Assembly: GCF_001746415.1 (NCBI RefSeq)
Contig: NZ_MEHJ01000001.1
Span: forward strand, 4,904,501 to 4,968,500
Reading direction: 5' to 3'
Length of the DNA: 64,000 nucleotides
From: Streptomyces agglomeratus
Lineage (GTDB): Bacteria; Actinomycetota; Actinomycetes; Streptomycetales; Streptomycetaceae
In this document: piece after piece, positions 1 through 7,611 of the stretch
Numbering within the stretch: the first letter of the stretch is position 1
Layout of the letters: each line of letters opens with the position of its first letter
The notes under the pieces: generated by a model
What the model was told of the DNA's origin: nothing
Seen by the model: only the letters and a program-made list of their open reading frames with translations
Databases searched by the model: none
Made by a program: the position numbers and the translations under genes

Positions 1-678
1 CTGCGCGTGGTCGGCAAGTCGATCGGTGACGTACGGGTCGTCATGTCCGGCGCCGGCGCGGCCGGTACGGCCATCCTCAAGCTCTTGATCGCCGCGGGCG
101 TGAAGCACGCGGTGGTCGCCGACATCCACGGCGTGGTGCACGCCGCCCGCGAGGACCTCGTGGACGCCGCGCCCGAGTCGCCGCTGCGCTGGATCGCCGA
201 CAACACCAACCCCGAGGGCGTCACCGGCACCCTCAAGCAGGCCGTGGTCGACGCCGACGTCTTCATCGGCGTATCGGCCCCCAACGTCCTGAACGGCGAC
301 GACGTCGCGGCGATGGCGGACGGCGCGATCGTCTTCGCGCTCGCGAACCCGGACCCCGAGGTCGAGCCCGCAATCGCCCGTCAGACGGCGGCTGTTGTGG
401 CCACCGGCCGCTCCGACTTCCCGAACCAGATCAACAACGTGCTGGTGTTCCCGGGCGTCTTCCGCGGCCTCCTGGACGCCCAGTCCCGGACCGTCAACAC
501 GGAGATGATGCTCGCCGCCGCGGCCGCTCTCGCGGACGTCGTCACCGAGGACGAGCTCAACGCGAACTACATCATCCCGTCCGTCTTCAACGACAAGGTG
601 GCGGGCGCCGTGGCCGGCGCCGTCCGCACGGCGGCCAAGTCGGTCGGATCCGCTGTGACGGGTGCCACGTCCGCCTGA
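1..678 (+). CDS. NAD(P)-dependent malic enzyme, C-terminal part (truncated by window edge)
   Basis: Malic enzymes oxidatively decarboxylate malate to pyruvate in the cytoplasm, supplying NAD(P)H and pyruvate. The reading frame is already open at base 1, so the substrate-binding N-terminal half lies outside the window. What remains is the Rossmann NAD-binding domain: a GAGAAG dinucleotide-binding loop about 17 residues in, followed by a conserved ANPDPE segment and an SDFPNQINNV stretch typical of the family. The protein ends with a short Ala/Ser-rich tail. It is followed by a 335-base gap before the HU gene on the same strand, so it is probably not co-transcribed with it. Confidence 0.93.
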   Translation: MRVVGKSIGDVRVVMSGAGAAGTAILKLLIAAGVKHAVVADIHGVVHAAREDLVDAAPESPLRWIADNTNPEGVTGTLKQAVVDADVFIGVSAPNVLNGDDVAAMADGAIVFALANPDPEVEPAIARQTAAVVATGRSDFPNQINNVLVFPGVFRGLLDAQSRTVNTEMMLAAAAALADVVTEDELNANYIIPSVFNDKVAGAVAGAVRTAAKSVGSAVTGATSA

Positions 679-1013
679 CGTTTCCCGGTGGCCTCGGCGG
701 ATCACCCGGCGCGTCGCGGGTCGCGGGGCCTCACGGCCCCCTCTAGGGTGGCGGGCAATGAGCCCGCAGGACCCCTCAGAGCCCTGCGGTCCGCTTCCGG
801 CAGCGGACGGAGCGTCACCAAGTCGAGGCTGTGGCGCTTTTCGTGTGACTCCGGAGGGTGCCGGATTGGCTTTCCCGCCGCTGGTGGGGGCAGGATGCGT
901 ATTTGGGCGCGAGGGTCTGACGACAGACCCGGGTCCGGGGACTGTCCGAGGGCCCTGGCAGCATCGGCTTCGATCTCACGCCTTACAGGCAAGAAGAACA
1001 CGGGAGTACAAAC
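679..1013 (+). other. Non-coding upstream region of the HU gene
   Basis: 335 bases between the malic enzyme stop and the HU start. The open frames here have no recognisable product and look like shadows. A perfect 7-bp inverted repeat GGGTCTG/CAGACCC with a 4-base loop lies at 913-930. A GGGAG ribosome-binding site (1002-1006) stands 7 bases before the HU ATG. The HU promoter and a structured leader probably lie here, but I cannot place a -10/-35 pair with confidence. Confidence 0.5.
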
Positions 1014-1295
1014 ATGAACCGCAGTGAGCTGGTGGCCGCCCTGGCCGACCGCGCCGACGTGACCCGCAAGGACGCCGACGCCGTGCTGGCCGCGCTCGCC
1101 GAGACCGTCGGCGAGATTGTCGCCAAGGGCGACGAGAAGGTCACCATCCCCGGCTTCCTGACCTTCGAGCGCACCCACCGTGCCGCTCGCACCGCTCGTA
1201 ACCCGCAGACCGGCGACCCGATCCAGATCCCGGCCGGCTACAGCGTGAAGGTCTCCGCGGGCTCCAAGCTCAAGGAAGCCGCCAAGGGCAAGTAA
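1014..1295 (+). CDS. hup: HU-family DNA-binding protein
   Basis: A 93-residue nucleoid protein of normal HU length. It starts MNRSELVAALA and carries the diagnostic HU signature (PGFLTFE followed by the basic arm RNPQTGDPIQIPA), the beta-ribbon arm that inserts into the minor groove and bends DNA. There is no C-terminal Lys/Ala tail, so it is the short HU (HupA type) and not the long histone-like HupS. GGGAG lies 7 bases upstream and a strong hairpin terminator sits directly downstream, so it is a single-gene transcript. The family identity is secure. Confidence 0.96.
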   Translation: MNRSELVAALADRADVTRKDADAVLAALAETVGEIVAKGDEKVTIPGFLTFERTHRAARTARNPQTGDPIQIPAGYSVKVSAGSKLKEAAKGK

Positions 1296-1309
1296 CACCC
1301 AAGGCAGAC

Positions 1310-1357
1310 CCGAAGGGGGCGGTCAACCGGAATACGCCGGGTGGCCGCCCCCTTCGG
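1310..1357 (+). terminator. Rho-independent-type hairpin after HU
   Basis: CCGAAGGGGGCGG (1310-1322) pairs perfectly with CCGCCCCCTTCGG (1345-1357). An inner imperfect stem (ACCGG/CCGGGT) surrounds an AATACG loop. No T-run follows, as is usual in Streptomyces. Confidence 0.8.
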
Positions 1358-1532
1358 CGTACCCGCGCGTCTGTCCCGCCCTGGAGGGCCGCGCAGGTCC
1401 GGTCTCCCCCCGGGGGGTCGGACGGACCGCCGTACCGCCGCAGAAGGCCGCTCACGGCTTCGGCCGCCCTCGCGGACCGGACGGCATTCAAGAGGTTTAC
1501 GTCCCGCGAAACTGGTAAGGCGCGCGATCGCC

Positions 1533-1586
1533 GACTCAGCTGCCCAGATTCAGCTGCCCTGACTCAGCGACCCAGACTCAGACCCA
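1533..1586 (+). repeat. Four tandem ~14-bp repeats in front of the micro-ORF
   Basis: Copies GACTCAGCTGCCCA (1533-1546), GATTCAGCTGCCCT (1547-1560), GACTCAGCGACCCA (1561-1574) and a 12-base GACTCAGACCCA (1575-1586). The array runs straight into the GGAG ribosome-binding site of the ORF at 1597. It is probably the 5' leader of that small gene. Confidence 0.85.
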
Positions 1587-1596
1587 GGAGTAGACC

Positions 1597-1758
1597 GTGC
1601 GCGTATCCCACCCGGCCCGACCGAGCCGCTCCCTTCTCGTGGTGGGCGCCGCCCTCCTGACGGCGACGCTCGCCGCCAGCCTCGGCACGGCCCCGGCCTC
1701 GGCCGGCGACGGCGACCGGGCGGCGAAGAGCCCCTCGGTGTCGGCCGGCAAGGACTGA
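1597..1758 (+). CDS. Putative small secreted peptide (53 residues)
   Basis: A short ORF starting GTG at 1597, six bases after CAGGAG (1585-1590). The predicted product has a basic N-terminus (RVSHPARPSRS), a hydrophobic core (LLVVGAALLTATLAASL) and an APASA cleavage motif, i.e. a good Sec signal peptide of about 36 residues. That leaves a mature peptide of only about 17 polar, charged residues ending SVSAGKD. The function is unknown. In favour of a real gene are the ribosome-binding site, the classic signal peptide and the terminator 25 bases after the stop. Against it is the very short mature part. It is flanked by HU (same strand) and murA (convergent). Confidence 0.6.
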   Translation: MRVSHPARPSRSLLVVGAALLTATLAASLGTAPASAGDGDRAAKSPSVSAGKD

Positions 1759-1782
1759 GCGGCCCCACGAGACCCGCGCGCA

Positions 1783-1828
1783 CCGAAAAGGGGCGGCCAC
1801 CCGGTGATCCGGACGGCCGCCCCTTCGG
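1783..1828. terminator. Bidirectional hairpin between the micro-ORF and murA
   Basis: A long stem, CCGAAAAGGGGCGGCC then CCGG, pairs with CCGG, a one-base bulge, then GGCCGCCCCTTCGG around a TGAT loop. It lies between convergent genes (stops at 1758 and 1841), so it can end transcription from both sides. Confidence 0.85.
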
Positions 1829-1840
1829 CGTATCGATACG

Positions 1841-3181
1841 TCAGACGAGCGCGCCGCCCGGCAGCTCGACCTTCGCACCGAGTTCCACGAGCTTCTCCAT
1901 GAAGTTCTCGTAGCCCCGGTTGATCAGGTCGATGCCGTGGACCCGGGACGTGCCCTGGGCCGCCAGGGCCGCGATCAGGTACGAGAAGCCGCCGCGCAGG
2001 TCGGGGATGACCAGATCCGCGCCCTGGAGCTTCGTCGGGCCGCTGACGACCGCGGAGTGCAGGAAGTTGCGCTGGCCGAAGCGGCAGTCGGAGCCGCCGA
2101 GGCACTCGCGGTACAGCTGGATGTGCGCGCCCATCTGGTTCAGCGCGGAGGTGAAGCCCAGGCGCGACTCGTACACCGTCTCGTGGACGATGGACAGGCC
2201 CGACGCCTGCGTCAGGGCGACGACCAGCGGCTGCTGCCAGTCGGTCTGGAAACCGGGGTGTACGTCGGTCTCCAGGGCGATCGCGTTGAGCGGGCCGCCC
2301 GGGTGCCAGAAGCGGATGCCCTCGTCGTCGATCTCGAAGGCGCCGCCGACCCGGCGGTAGGTGTTGAGGAAGGTCATCATCGAGCGCTGCTGGGCGCCGC
2401 GCACGTAGATGTTGCCCTCGGTCGCGAGCGCGGCCGACGCCCAGGAGGCCGCCTCCAGGCGGTCCGGGAGCGCGCGGTGGTTGTAGCCGCCGAGCGAGTC
2501 GACACCGGTGATCCGGATGGTCCGGTCGGTGTCCATGGAGATGATCGCGCCCATCTTCTGCAGTACGCAGATGAGGTCCTCGATCTCGGGCTCCACGGCC
2601 GCGTTCGACAGTTCGGTGACGCCCTCGGCCAGTACGGCCGTCAGGAGCACCTGCTCCGTCGAGCCGACCGACGGGTACGGCAGCCGGATCTTGCAGCCGC
2701 GCAGCCGCTGCGGGGCCTCCAGGTACTGGCCGTCCGCGCGCTTCTCGATCGTCGCGCCGAACTGCCGCAGCACCTCGAAGTGGAAGTCGATCGGCCGGCC
2801 GCCGATGTCGCAGCCGCCCAGGCCCGGGATGAAGGCGTGGCCGAGCCGGTGCAGCAGCGGGCCGCAGAACAGGATCGGGATGCGCGAGGAGCCGGCGTGC
2901 GCGTCGATGTCGGCGACATTGGCGGACTCGACGTGGGACGGGTCGAGGATCAGCTCGCCCGGTTCCTCGCCGGGGCGCACCGTCACGCCGTGCAGCTGGA
3001 GCAGTCCGCGTACGACGCGTACGTCACGGATGTCGGGAACGTTGCGCAGTCGGCTCGGTCCGCTGCCGAGGAGCGCGGCGACCATCGCCTTCGGCACCAG
3101 GTTCTTCGCGCCGCGGACGCGGATCTCGCCCTCGAGCGGGGTGCCGCCGTGGACGAGCAGTACATCTTCAGTGCCGGTCAT
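1841..3181 (-). CDS. murA: UDP-N-acetylglucosamine 1-carboxyvinyltransferase (MurA)
   Basis: MurA transfers enolpyruvate from PEP to UDP-GlcNAc, the first committed step of peptidoglycan synthesis in the cytoplasm. The start chosen gives 446 residues beginning MTGTEDVLLVHGG, in line with the family (about 420-450). The frame stays open much further upstream, but that part is unlike MurA. The active-site Lys-Asn pair is at residues 26-27 (GAKN). The catalytic loop cysteine is present in GGCDIGGRP (Cys124), so the enzyme belongs to the fosfomycin-sensitive class and not the Asp variant. It is convergent with the micro-ORF and divergent from yqgE, with a 232-base promoter region between them. 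Confidence 0.95.
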   Translation of the reverse strand: MTGTEDVLLVHGGTPLEGEIRVRGAKNLVPKAMVAALLGSGPSRLRNVPDIRDVRVVRGLLQLHGVTVRPGEEPGELILDPSHVESANVADIDAHAGSSRIPILFCGPLLHRLGHAFIPGLGGCDIGGRPIDFHFEVLRQFGATIEKRADGQYLEAPQRLRGCKIRLPYPSVGSTEQVLLTAVLAEGVTELSNAAVEPEIEDLICVLQKMGAIISMDTDRTIRITGVDSLGGYNHRALPDRLEAASWASAALATEGNIYVRGAQQRSMMTFLNTYRRVGGAFEIDDEGIRFWHPGGPLNAIALETDVHPGFQTDWQQPLVVALTQASGLSIVHETVYESRLGFTSALNQMGAHIQLYRECLGGSDCRFGQRNFLHSAVVSGPTKLQGADLVIPDLRGGFSYLIAALAAQGTSRVHGIDLINRGYENFMEKLVELGAKVELPGGALV

Positions 3182-3413
3182 GGATCTCGCGTTCCGGAGT
3201 TGTCGGACAGGTGGCCAGAGAAAAGAGTAAGGGGCGACTACCCCTGTGCCGTAAGGCCAAGCGGGCTTCACGTATGTCATGAATGAGACACAACACGCTG
3301 CGCACAGGCGCCTCTGCGGAGTGTGACGTTCCGCCGGTGCGCGCTCCCGTTGCTGCGGTGCGCCCTGAGCTGCGCAGCCTTGCACACCGCCGTCCGCTCC
3401 CCCAGGAGGGCGA

Positions 3414-3995
3414 ATGTGCGGGATCATGTCTGGCATGACGGAGGTGTCCTCGCTCACAGGACGGCTGCTGGTGGCCAGTCCGGCCCTCGCGGACCCCAAT
3501 TTCGACCGCGCGGTGGTGCTCCTCATCGACCACGACGACGAGGGCTCGCTCGGCGTGGTCCTCAACCGCCCGACGCCGGTGGGGGTCCGCGACATCCTGC
3601 TGCCCTGGGCCGGCCTCGCCGGCGACCCGGACGTCGTCTTCCAGGGCGGCCCGGTCTCGCTCGACTCGGCCCTGGGCGTCGCAGTCATCCCCGGCGACGA
3701 GGGGCCGCTCGGCTGGCGCCGCGTGCACGGCGCGATCGGCCTGGTGGACCTGGAGGCCCCGCCGGAACTCCTCGCGGCGGCGCTCGGCTCGCTGCGGATC
3801 TTCGCCGGGTACTCGGGGTGGGGCCCCGGTCAGCTGGAGGAGGAGCTGGAGAGCGGGGCCTGGTACGTCGTGGAGTCGGAGCCAGGTGACGTGTCGTCCC
3901 CGGAGCCGGAGAGCCTGTGGCGGGCCGTACTGCGCAGGCAGCGCAGCAAACTCGCGATGATCGCCACCTATCCGGACGATCCGAGCCTGAACTGA
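3414..3995 (+). CDS. YqgE/AlgH family protein (DUF179)
   Basis: A 193-residue protein with the YqgE/AlgH signature near the N-terminus (LTGRLLVASPALADPNF, then VVLLIDHDDEGSLGVVLNRP) and a later FAGYSGWGPGQLEEEL block. The molecular function of the family is not settled; it is a conserved cytoplasmic protein. AGGAGG (3404-3409) sits 4 bases before the ATG at 3414. Other in-frame ATGs lie at 3426 and 3435, and the first residues MCGIMSG may not all be translated. The stop is 30 bases before the DUF3039 gene, which seems to have its own promoter. Confidence 0.9.
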   Translation: MCGIMSGMTEVSSLTGRLLVASPALADPNFDRAVVLLIDHDDEGSLGVVLNRPTPVGVRDILLPWAGLAGDPDVVFQGGPVSLDSALGVAVIPGDEGPLGWRRVHGAIGLVDLEAPPELLAAALGSLRIFAGYSGWGPGQLEEELESGAWYVVESEPGDVSSPEPESLWRAVLRRQRSKLAMIATYPDDPSLN

Positions 3996-4011
3996 ACGGG
4001 CCGGGGGTGGG

Positions 4012-4026
4012 TACCCTTGGACGCCA
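4012..4026 (+). promoter_or_regulatory. Candidate leaderless promoter of the DUF3039 gene
   Basis: TACCCT (4012-4017) matches TANNNT and lies 8 bases before ATG 4026. There is no Shine-Dalgarno sequence in between. This is the spacing seen for leaderless actinobacterial mRNAs. No convincing -35 box is visible. Confidence 0.45.
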
Positions 4027-4337
4027 TGAGCACTCTTGAGCCCGAGCCCGAGCGCGGGGCAGGTACGGGGACCCTCGTCGAGCCGACGCCGCAGACCTCG
4101 CGCGGCGACGGAGACCACGAGCGGTACGCCCATTACGTCCAGAAGGACAAGATCATGGCGAGCGCCCTCGACGGTACGCCCGTCGTCGCGCTCTGCGGCA
4201 AGGTCTGGGTTCCGGGCCGCGACCCGAAGAAGTATCCGGTCTGTCCCATGTGCAAGGAGATCTTCGAGTCTCTCGGCGCGGGTGGCGACAAGGACAAGGG
4301 TGGCAAGGGCGGCAAGGACAGCAGCGGCAAGAAGTAG
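4026..4337 (+). CDS. DUF3039 domain protein with putative zinc-binding cysteines
   Basis: A 103-residue conserved actinobacterial protein of unknown function. Residues 1-30 are acidic and disordered. The conserved core runs from HERYAHYV to KEIFESL and holds Cys57 (ALCGKVW), Cys73 and Cys76 (CPMC), with His31 and His36 nearby, so a structural zinc site is plausible. The tail is Lys/Gly-rich (KDKGGKGGKDSSGKK). I chose ATG 4026 over an in-frame TTG at 4017 because TACCCT overlaps that TTG, which suggests the transcript starts at the ATG. A perfect 18-bp terminator hairpin follows. Confidence 0.88.
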   Translation: MSTLEPEPERGAGTGTLVEPTPQTSRGDGDHERYAHYVQKDKIMASALDGTPVVALCGKVWVPGRDPKKYPVCPMCKEIFESLGAGGDKDKGGKGGKDSSGKK

Positions 4338-4377
4338 TACGCGGCCGCGACGGCGGCGGCGAGCAGGAGGTACGGGG

Positions 4378-4417
4378 ACGGCCCCCGCGGTGCGCATCGG
4401 CGCACCGCGGGGGCCGT
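4378..4417 (+). terminator. Perfect 18-bp hairpin terminator
   Basis: The arms 4378-4395 (ACGGCCCCCGCGGTGCGC) and 4400-4417 pair without mismatch around the loop ATCG. It closes the yqgE/DUF3039 unit. Confidence 0.88.
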
Positions 4418-4471
4418 TCGCGTTGCACAGGATGCTCCGGCCGGTCACAAGGTGGTGGAGAGCCCGGCCGA

Positions 4472-4487
4472 AGTGGTTCAGACCTCT
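4472..4487. promoter_or_regulatory. dre-like operator (candidate DasR site)
   Basis: AGTGGTTCAGACCTCT matches the DasR-responsive element AGTGGTCTAGACCACT at 13 of 16 positions, counted by eye. It lies 96 bases before the start of a sugar-binding lipoprotein gene whose operon ends in a hexosaminidase, which fits control by the GlcNAc regulator. The match is imperfect and DasR binding has not been tested. Confidence 0.5.
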
Positions 4488-4540
4488 TGTCGGCTCGCGG
4501 GGGCCGATCTAGATTCCTGCCTGTTGTGCAGTGCGAAACC

Positions 4541-4563
4541 AGCGTTGCATATGGTGCAACGCT
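4541..4563. promoter_or_regulatory. Perfect 9-bp inverted repeat before the ABC importer
   Basis: AGCGTTGCA (4541-4549) and TGCAACGCT (4555-4563) are exact reverse complements around TATGG. The repeat ends 19 bases before the ATG of the binding-protein gene, a position suited to a repressor. It is unlike dre, so a second local regulator (LacI, ROK or GntR type) is likely. No such regulator gene is adjacent. Confidence 0.6.
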
Positions 4564-4582
4564 GACTCGACAGGAGTCCCGG

Positions 4583-5887
4583 ATGAAGCCCTTCGCCCGA
4601 ACCGCCCTGCCCGCCGCCGTCCTTGTGCTGGCCGGCCTCACCGCCACCGCCTGCGCCCCGCAGACCTCCGACAACAGCGCCAAGAAGGACGAGAAGAGCG
4701 GAACCCTGCGCGTCTGGCTCTTCCAGGAAGTGGGCAACGGGCCCAAGCAGAAGGTCGTCGACCGCGCCGTCGACGCCTTCCGTGCCCGGCACAAGGGCGC
4801 CGACGTCGAGATCGAGTACATACCGGTCGAGACCCGCGCCCAGAAGATCAAGGCCGCCTTCAACGACCCGAAGAGCGCCCCCGACCTGATCGAGTACGGC
4901 AACACCGACACCGCCGGTTACGTGAAGGACGGCGGACTCGCAGACATCACGCGGGAGTCCGGCGCCTGGCCCGACGCGAGGGACACCGACCCGACGGCCC
5001 GGCAGTCGGTGACCGTCGGCGGCAAGGTGTACGGCGCCCCGCTCTTCGTCGGCGTACGCGCCCTGTACTACCGCACCGACGTCTTCGCGGACCTCGGCCT
5101 GAAGCCGCCGAAGACGCAGGCGGAACTCGTCGCCACCGCAAAGAAGATCCGCAAGGCGAAGCCCGGCCTGTACGGGCTCGCTGTCGGCGGCGCGTACACG
5201 TACGGCGCGATGCCCTTCATCTGGGCGCACGGCGGCGAACTCGCGAAGGAGAGCGGCGGAACGTACACCTCCGCCCTCGACAGCCCGGCCGCGCGCAAGG
5301 GCATCAAGGCGTACACCTCGCTGTTCGGCCCCGACAACTGCCCGGCCGCCAAGTGCGCCGAGATGGGCGGCAACGACACCGTCACCGCCTTCGCGTCCGG
5401 CAAGGCGGGCATGGCGATCGGCGGCGACTTCAGCCACGCCGCCGTCGAGGCGGGAAAGGTGAAGGGCAGGTACGCCGTGGTGCCGCTGCCCGGTGTGAAG
5501 GCCGGCGACATCGCTCCGGCGTTCGCGGGCGGCAACAACCTGGGCGTACTGAGGAGCAGTTCGCACCGCACGCTCGCCGTGGACCTGCTGAAGCAGCTCG
5601 CCGGGAAGAAGACGCAGGGGGAGCTCTTCGACGCGATGGGCTTCCTGCCGACCTACACCGACGTACGTGAGACCGCGGCCCGCAAGGAGCCGTTCGTCGA
5701 GCCGTTCATCAAGACGCTCGCGGCGGGCGCGAAGGCCGCCCCGGCCTCGCCGGGCTGGGCGCAGATCGACTCCTCGCTCGTGCTCCCGACGATGTTCCAG
5801 GAGGTCGTCAGCGGCCGCAAGGACGTGGCGGCGGCCTCCGGCGACGCGGCCAAGAAGATGAACGACGCGTTCGGCGCGGCAGGTTGA
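4583..5887 (+). CDS. ABC sugar importer, extracellular solute-binding lipoprotein
   Basis: A 434-residue family 1 binding protein that captures an oligosaccharide outside the membrane. It has a basic N-terminus, a hydrophobic core and a lipobox-like LTATAC with Cys24 as lipidation site. The mature part contains typical features (DLIEYGNTDTAGYV, KVYGAPLFVGVRALYYRTDVF, GKAGMAIGGDF). The ATG at 4583 is preceded by AGGAG (4572-4576); the longer open frame upstream is not coding. It overlaps the first permease by 4 bases. Context (GH20 hexosaminidase at the end of the operon and a dre-like site in front) suggests a chitobiose/GlcNAc-type substrate. The substrate itself is inferred. Confidence 0.92.
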   Translation: MKPFARTALPAAVLVLAGLTATACAPQTSDNSAKKDEKSGTLRVWLFQEVGNGPKQKVVDRAVDAFRARHKGADVEIEYIPVETRAQKIKAAFNDPKSAPDLIEYGNTDTAGYVKDGGLADITRESGAWPDARDTDPTARQSVTVGGKVYGAPLFVGVRALYYRTDVFADLGLKPPKTQAELVATAKKIRKAKPGLYGLAVGGAYTYGAMPFIWAHGGELAKESGGTYTSALDSPAARKGIKAYTSLFGPDNCPAAKCAEMGGNDTVTAFASGKAGMAIGGDFSHAAVEAGKVKGRYAVVPLPGVKAGDIAPAFAGGNNLGVLRSSSHRTLAVDLLKQLAGKKTQGELFDAMGFLPTYTDVRETAARKEPFVEPFIKTLAAGAKAAPASPGWAQIDSSLVLPTMFQEVVSGRKDVAAASGDAAKKMNDAFGAAG

Positions 5888-6777
5888 GCACGGCCCTGCG
5901 GCGGGGTTCCGGCTGGACACCGTGGCTCTACCTCGCGCCCGCCCTCGTCGTTCTCGGCGGTCTGCTCGTCTACCCGGTCTACCAGCTCGGCCTGATCTCC
6001 TTCCTGGAGTACACCCAGGCGCAGGTCAGCGGCGGCGAGCCGACCACCTTCAAGGGCCTGGACAACTACGCCACGCTCTTCGGTGACCCGCAGTTCTGGC
6101 AGGTGCTCCTCGCGACGGTCCTCTTCGCGGCGGCCTGCGTCGTCGCCACGCTCTCCCTCGGCTGCGCACTGGCCGTGCTGCTGACGCGCGTACGGGCCGT
6201 GCCCCGGCTCGCGCTGATGATGGCCGCGCTCGGCGCGTGGGCCACTCCGGCGATCACCGGGTCCACCGTCTGGGTGTTTCTCTTCGACCCGGATTTCGGC
6301 CCCGTCAACAAGGTGCTGGGGCTGGGCGACCACTCGTGGACGTACGGCCGCTACAGCGCCTTCGCGCTCGTACTGCTCGAAGTCGTCTGGTGCTCGTTCC
6401 CGTTCGTGATGGTGACCGTGTACGCGGGCATCCGGGCGATCCCGGGGGAGGTGCTGGAGGCGGCGTCGCTCGACGGGGCGTCGCAGTGGCGGATCTGGCG
6501 TTCGGTCATGGCCCCGATGCTGCGGCCGATCCTGGTCGTCGTCACCATCCAGTCGGTCATCTGGGACTTCAAGATCTTCACCCAGATCTACGTCATGACC
6601 AACGGCGGCGGCATCGCCGGCCAGAACCTCGTCCTCAACGTGTACGCCTACCAGAAGGCGTTCGCGTCCTCGCAGTACAGCCTGGGCTCGGCGATCGGCG
6701 TCGTCATGCTGCTGATCCTGCTCGCGGTCACCCTCGTGTACCTGCGCCTGCTGCGACGCCAGGGAGAAGAACTATGA
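5884..6777 (+). CDS. ABC sugar importer, permease subunit 1 (MalF type)
   Basis: A 297-residue inner-membrane permease of the carbohydrate uptake family, with about six membrane segments starting with LYLAPALVVLGGLLVYPVY. The coupling-helix motif for the ATPase is visible as EAASLDGASQWRIWRSVMAPML near residue 200. Translation probably starts at TTG 5884, overlapping the upstream TGA (TTGA), so it is translationally coupled. It overlaps the next permease by 4 bases. No ATPase gene is present in the operon. In Streptomyces the shared ATPase MsiK usually energises such importers, and I infer that here. Confidence 0.92.
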   Translation: MSTALRRGSGWTPWLYLAPALVVLGGLLVYPVYQLGLISFLEYTQAQVSGGEPTTFKGLDNYATLFGDPQFWQVLLATVLFAAACVVATLSLGCALAVLLTRVRAVPRLALMMAALGAWATPAITGSTVWVFLFDPDFGPVNKVLGLGDHSWTYGRYSAFALVLLEVVWCSFPFVMVTVYAGIRAIPGEVLEAASLDGASQWRIWRSVMAPMLRPILVVVTIQSVIWDFKIFTQIYVMTNGGGIAGQNLVLNVYAYQKAFASSQYSLGSAIGVVMLLILLAVTLVYLRLLRRQGEEL

Positions 6778-7607
6778 GTCCCGTACGCCGTCCCTGGCGC
6801 CTGGCCGCCGAGGCGTCCGCCCTGCTGATCGCCGCTGCCGTCGCCTTCCCCCTCTACTGGATGGTGCTTTCCGCGTTCAAACCGGCGGGCGAGATCCAGT
6901 CGACCGAGGCCAGACCCTGGACCCTGGCTCCCTCGCTCGACTCCTTCCGGCGCGTCTTCGAACAGCAGGAATTCGGCCGCTATTTCCTCAACAGCCTGCT
7001 GGTCGCGACGAGCGTCGTCCTCGCATCCGCACTGATCGCCTTTCTCGCGGCCACAGCCGTCACCCGTTTCCGGTTCAAGCTCCGCACCACCCTGCTCATC
7101 ATGTTCCTGGTCGCGCAGATGGTGCCGATCGAGGCGCTGACCATCCCTCTCTTCTTCCTCATGAGGGACTTGGGGCAGCTCAATACGCTCGGCTCGCTGA
7201 TCCTGCCGCACATCGCGTTCTCGCTTCCCTTCGCGGTGTGGATGCTGCGCGGCTTCGTCAAGGCCGTCCCCGAGGCGCTGGAGGAAGCGGCGTACATCGA
7301 CGGCGCGAGCCGCTCCCGCTTCCTGTGGCAGATTCTTTTCCCGCTGGTCTTCCCGGGCCTTGTCGCGACGAGCGTCTTCTCCTTCATCTCCACCTGGAAC
7401 GACTTCCTCTTCGCCAAGTCCTTCATCATCAGCGACACCTCGCAGTCGACACTTCCGATGGCGCTGCTTGTTTTCTTCAAGCCGGAGGAAAATGACTGGG
7501 GCGGGATCATGGCAGCGTCGACGGTGATGACCGTCCCGGTGCTGGTCTTCTTCGTACTCGTACAGCGACGCCTCGTCTCCGGACTGGGCGGAGCGGTTAA
7601 GGACTGA
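6774..7607 (+). CDS. ABC sugar importer, permease subunit 2 (MalG type)
   Basis: A 277-residue partner permease with about six membrane segments. The first is LLIAAAVAFPLYWMVLSAF, followed by a KPAGEI segment typical of the second permease of sugar importers. The EAAYIDGASRSRFLWQILFPLV motif is the ATPase-docking loop. ATG 6774 overlaps the previous stop (ATGA). Only 4 bases separate its stop from the hexosaminidase start, so all four genes form one operon. Confidence 0.92.
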   Translation: MSPVRRPWRLAAEASALLIAAAVAFPLYWMVLSAFKPAGEIQSTEARPWTLAPSLDSFRRVFEQQEFGRYFLNSLLVATSVVLASALIAFLAATAVTRFRFKLRTTLLIMFLVAQMVPIEALTIPLFFLMRDLGQLNTLGSLILPHIAFSLPFAVWMLRGFVKAVPEALEEAAYIDGASRSRFLWQILFPLVFPGLVATSVFSFISTWNDFLFAKSFIISDTSQSTLPMALLVFFKPEENDWGGIMAASTVMTVPVLVFFVLVQRRLVSGLGGAVKD

Positions 7608-7611
7608 CGCC

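Noticed and set aside
679..1013. ORFs of 109-121 codons between malic enzyme and HU
   Set aside because: Arg/Pro-rich translations with no ribosome-binding site; one runs into the HU start. Treated as non-coding leader DNA.
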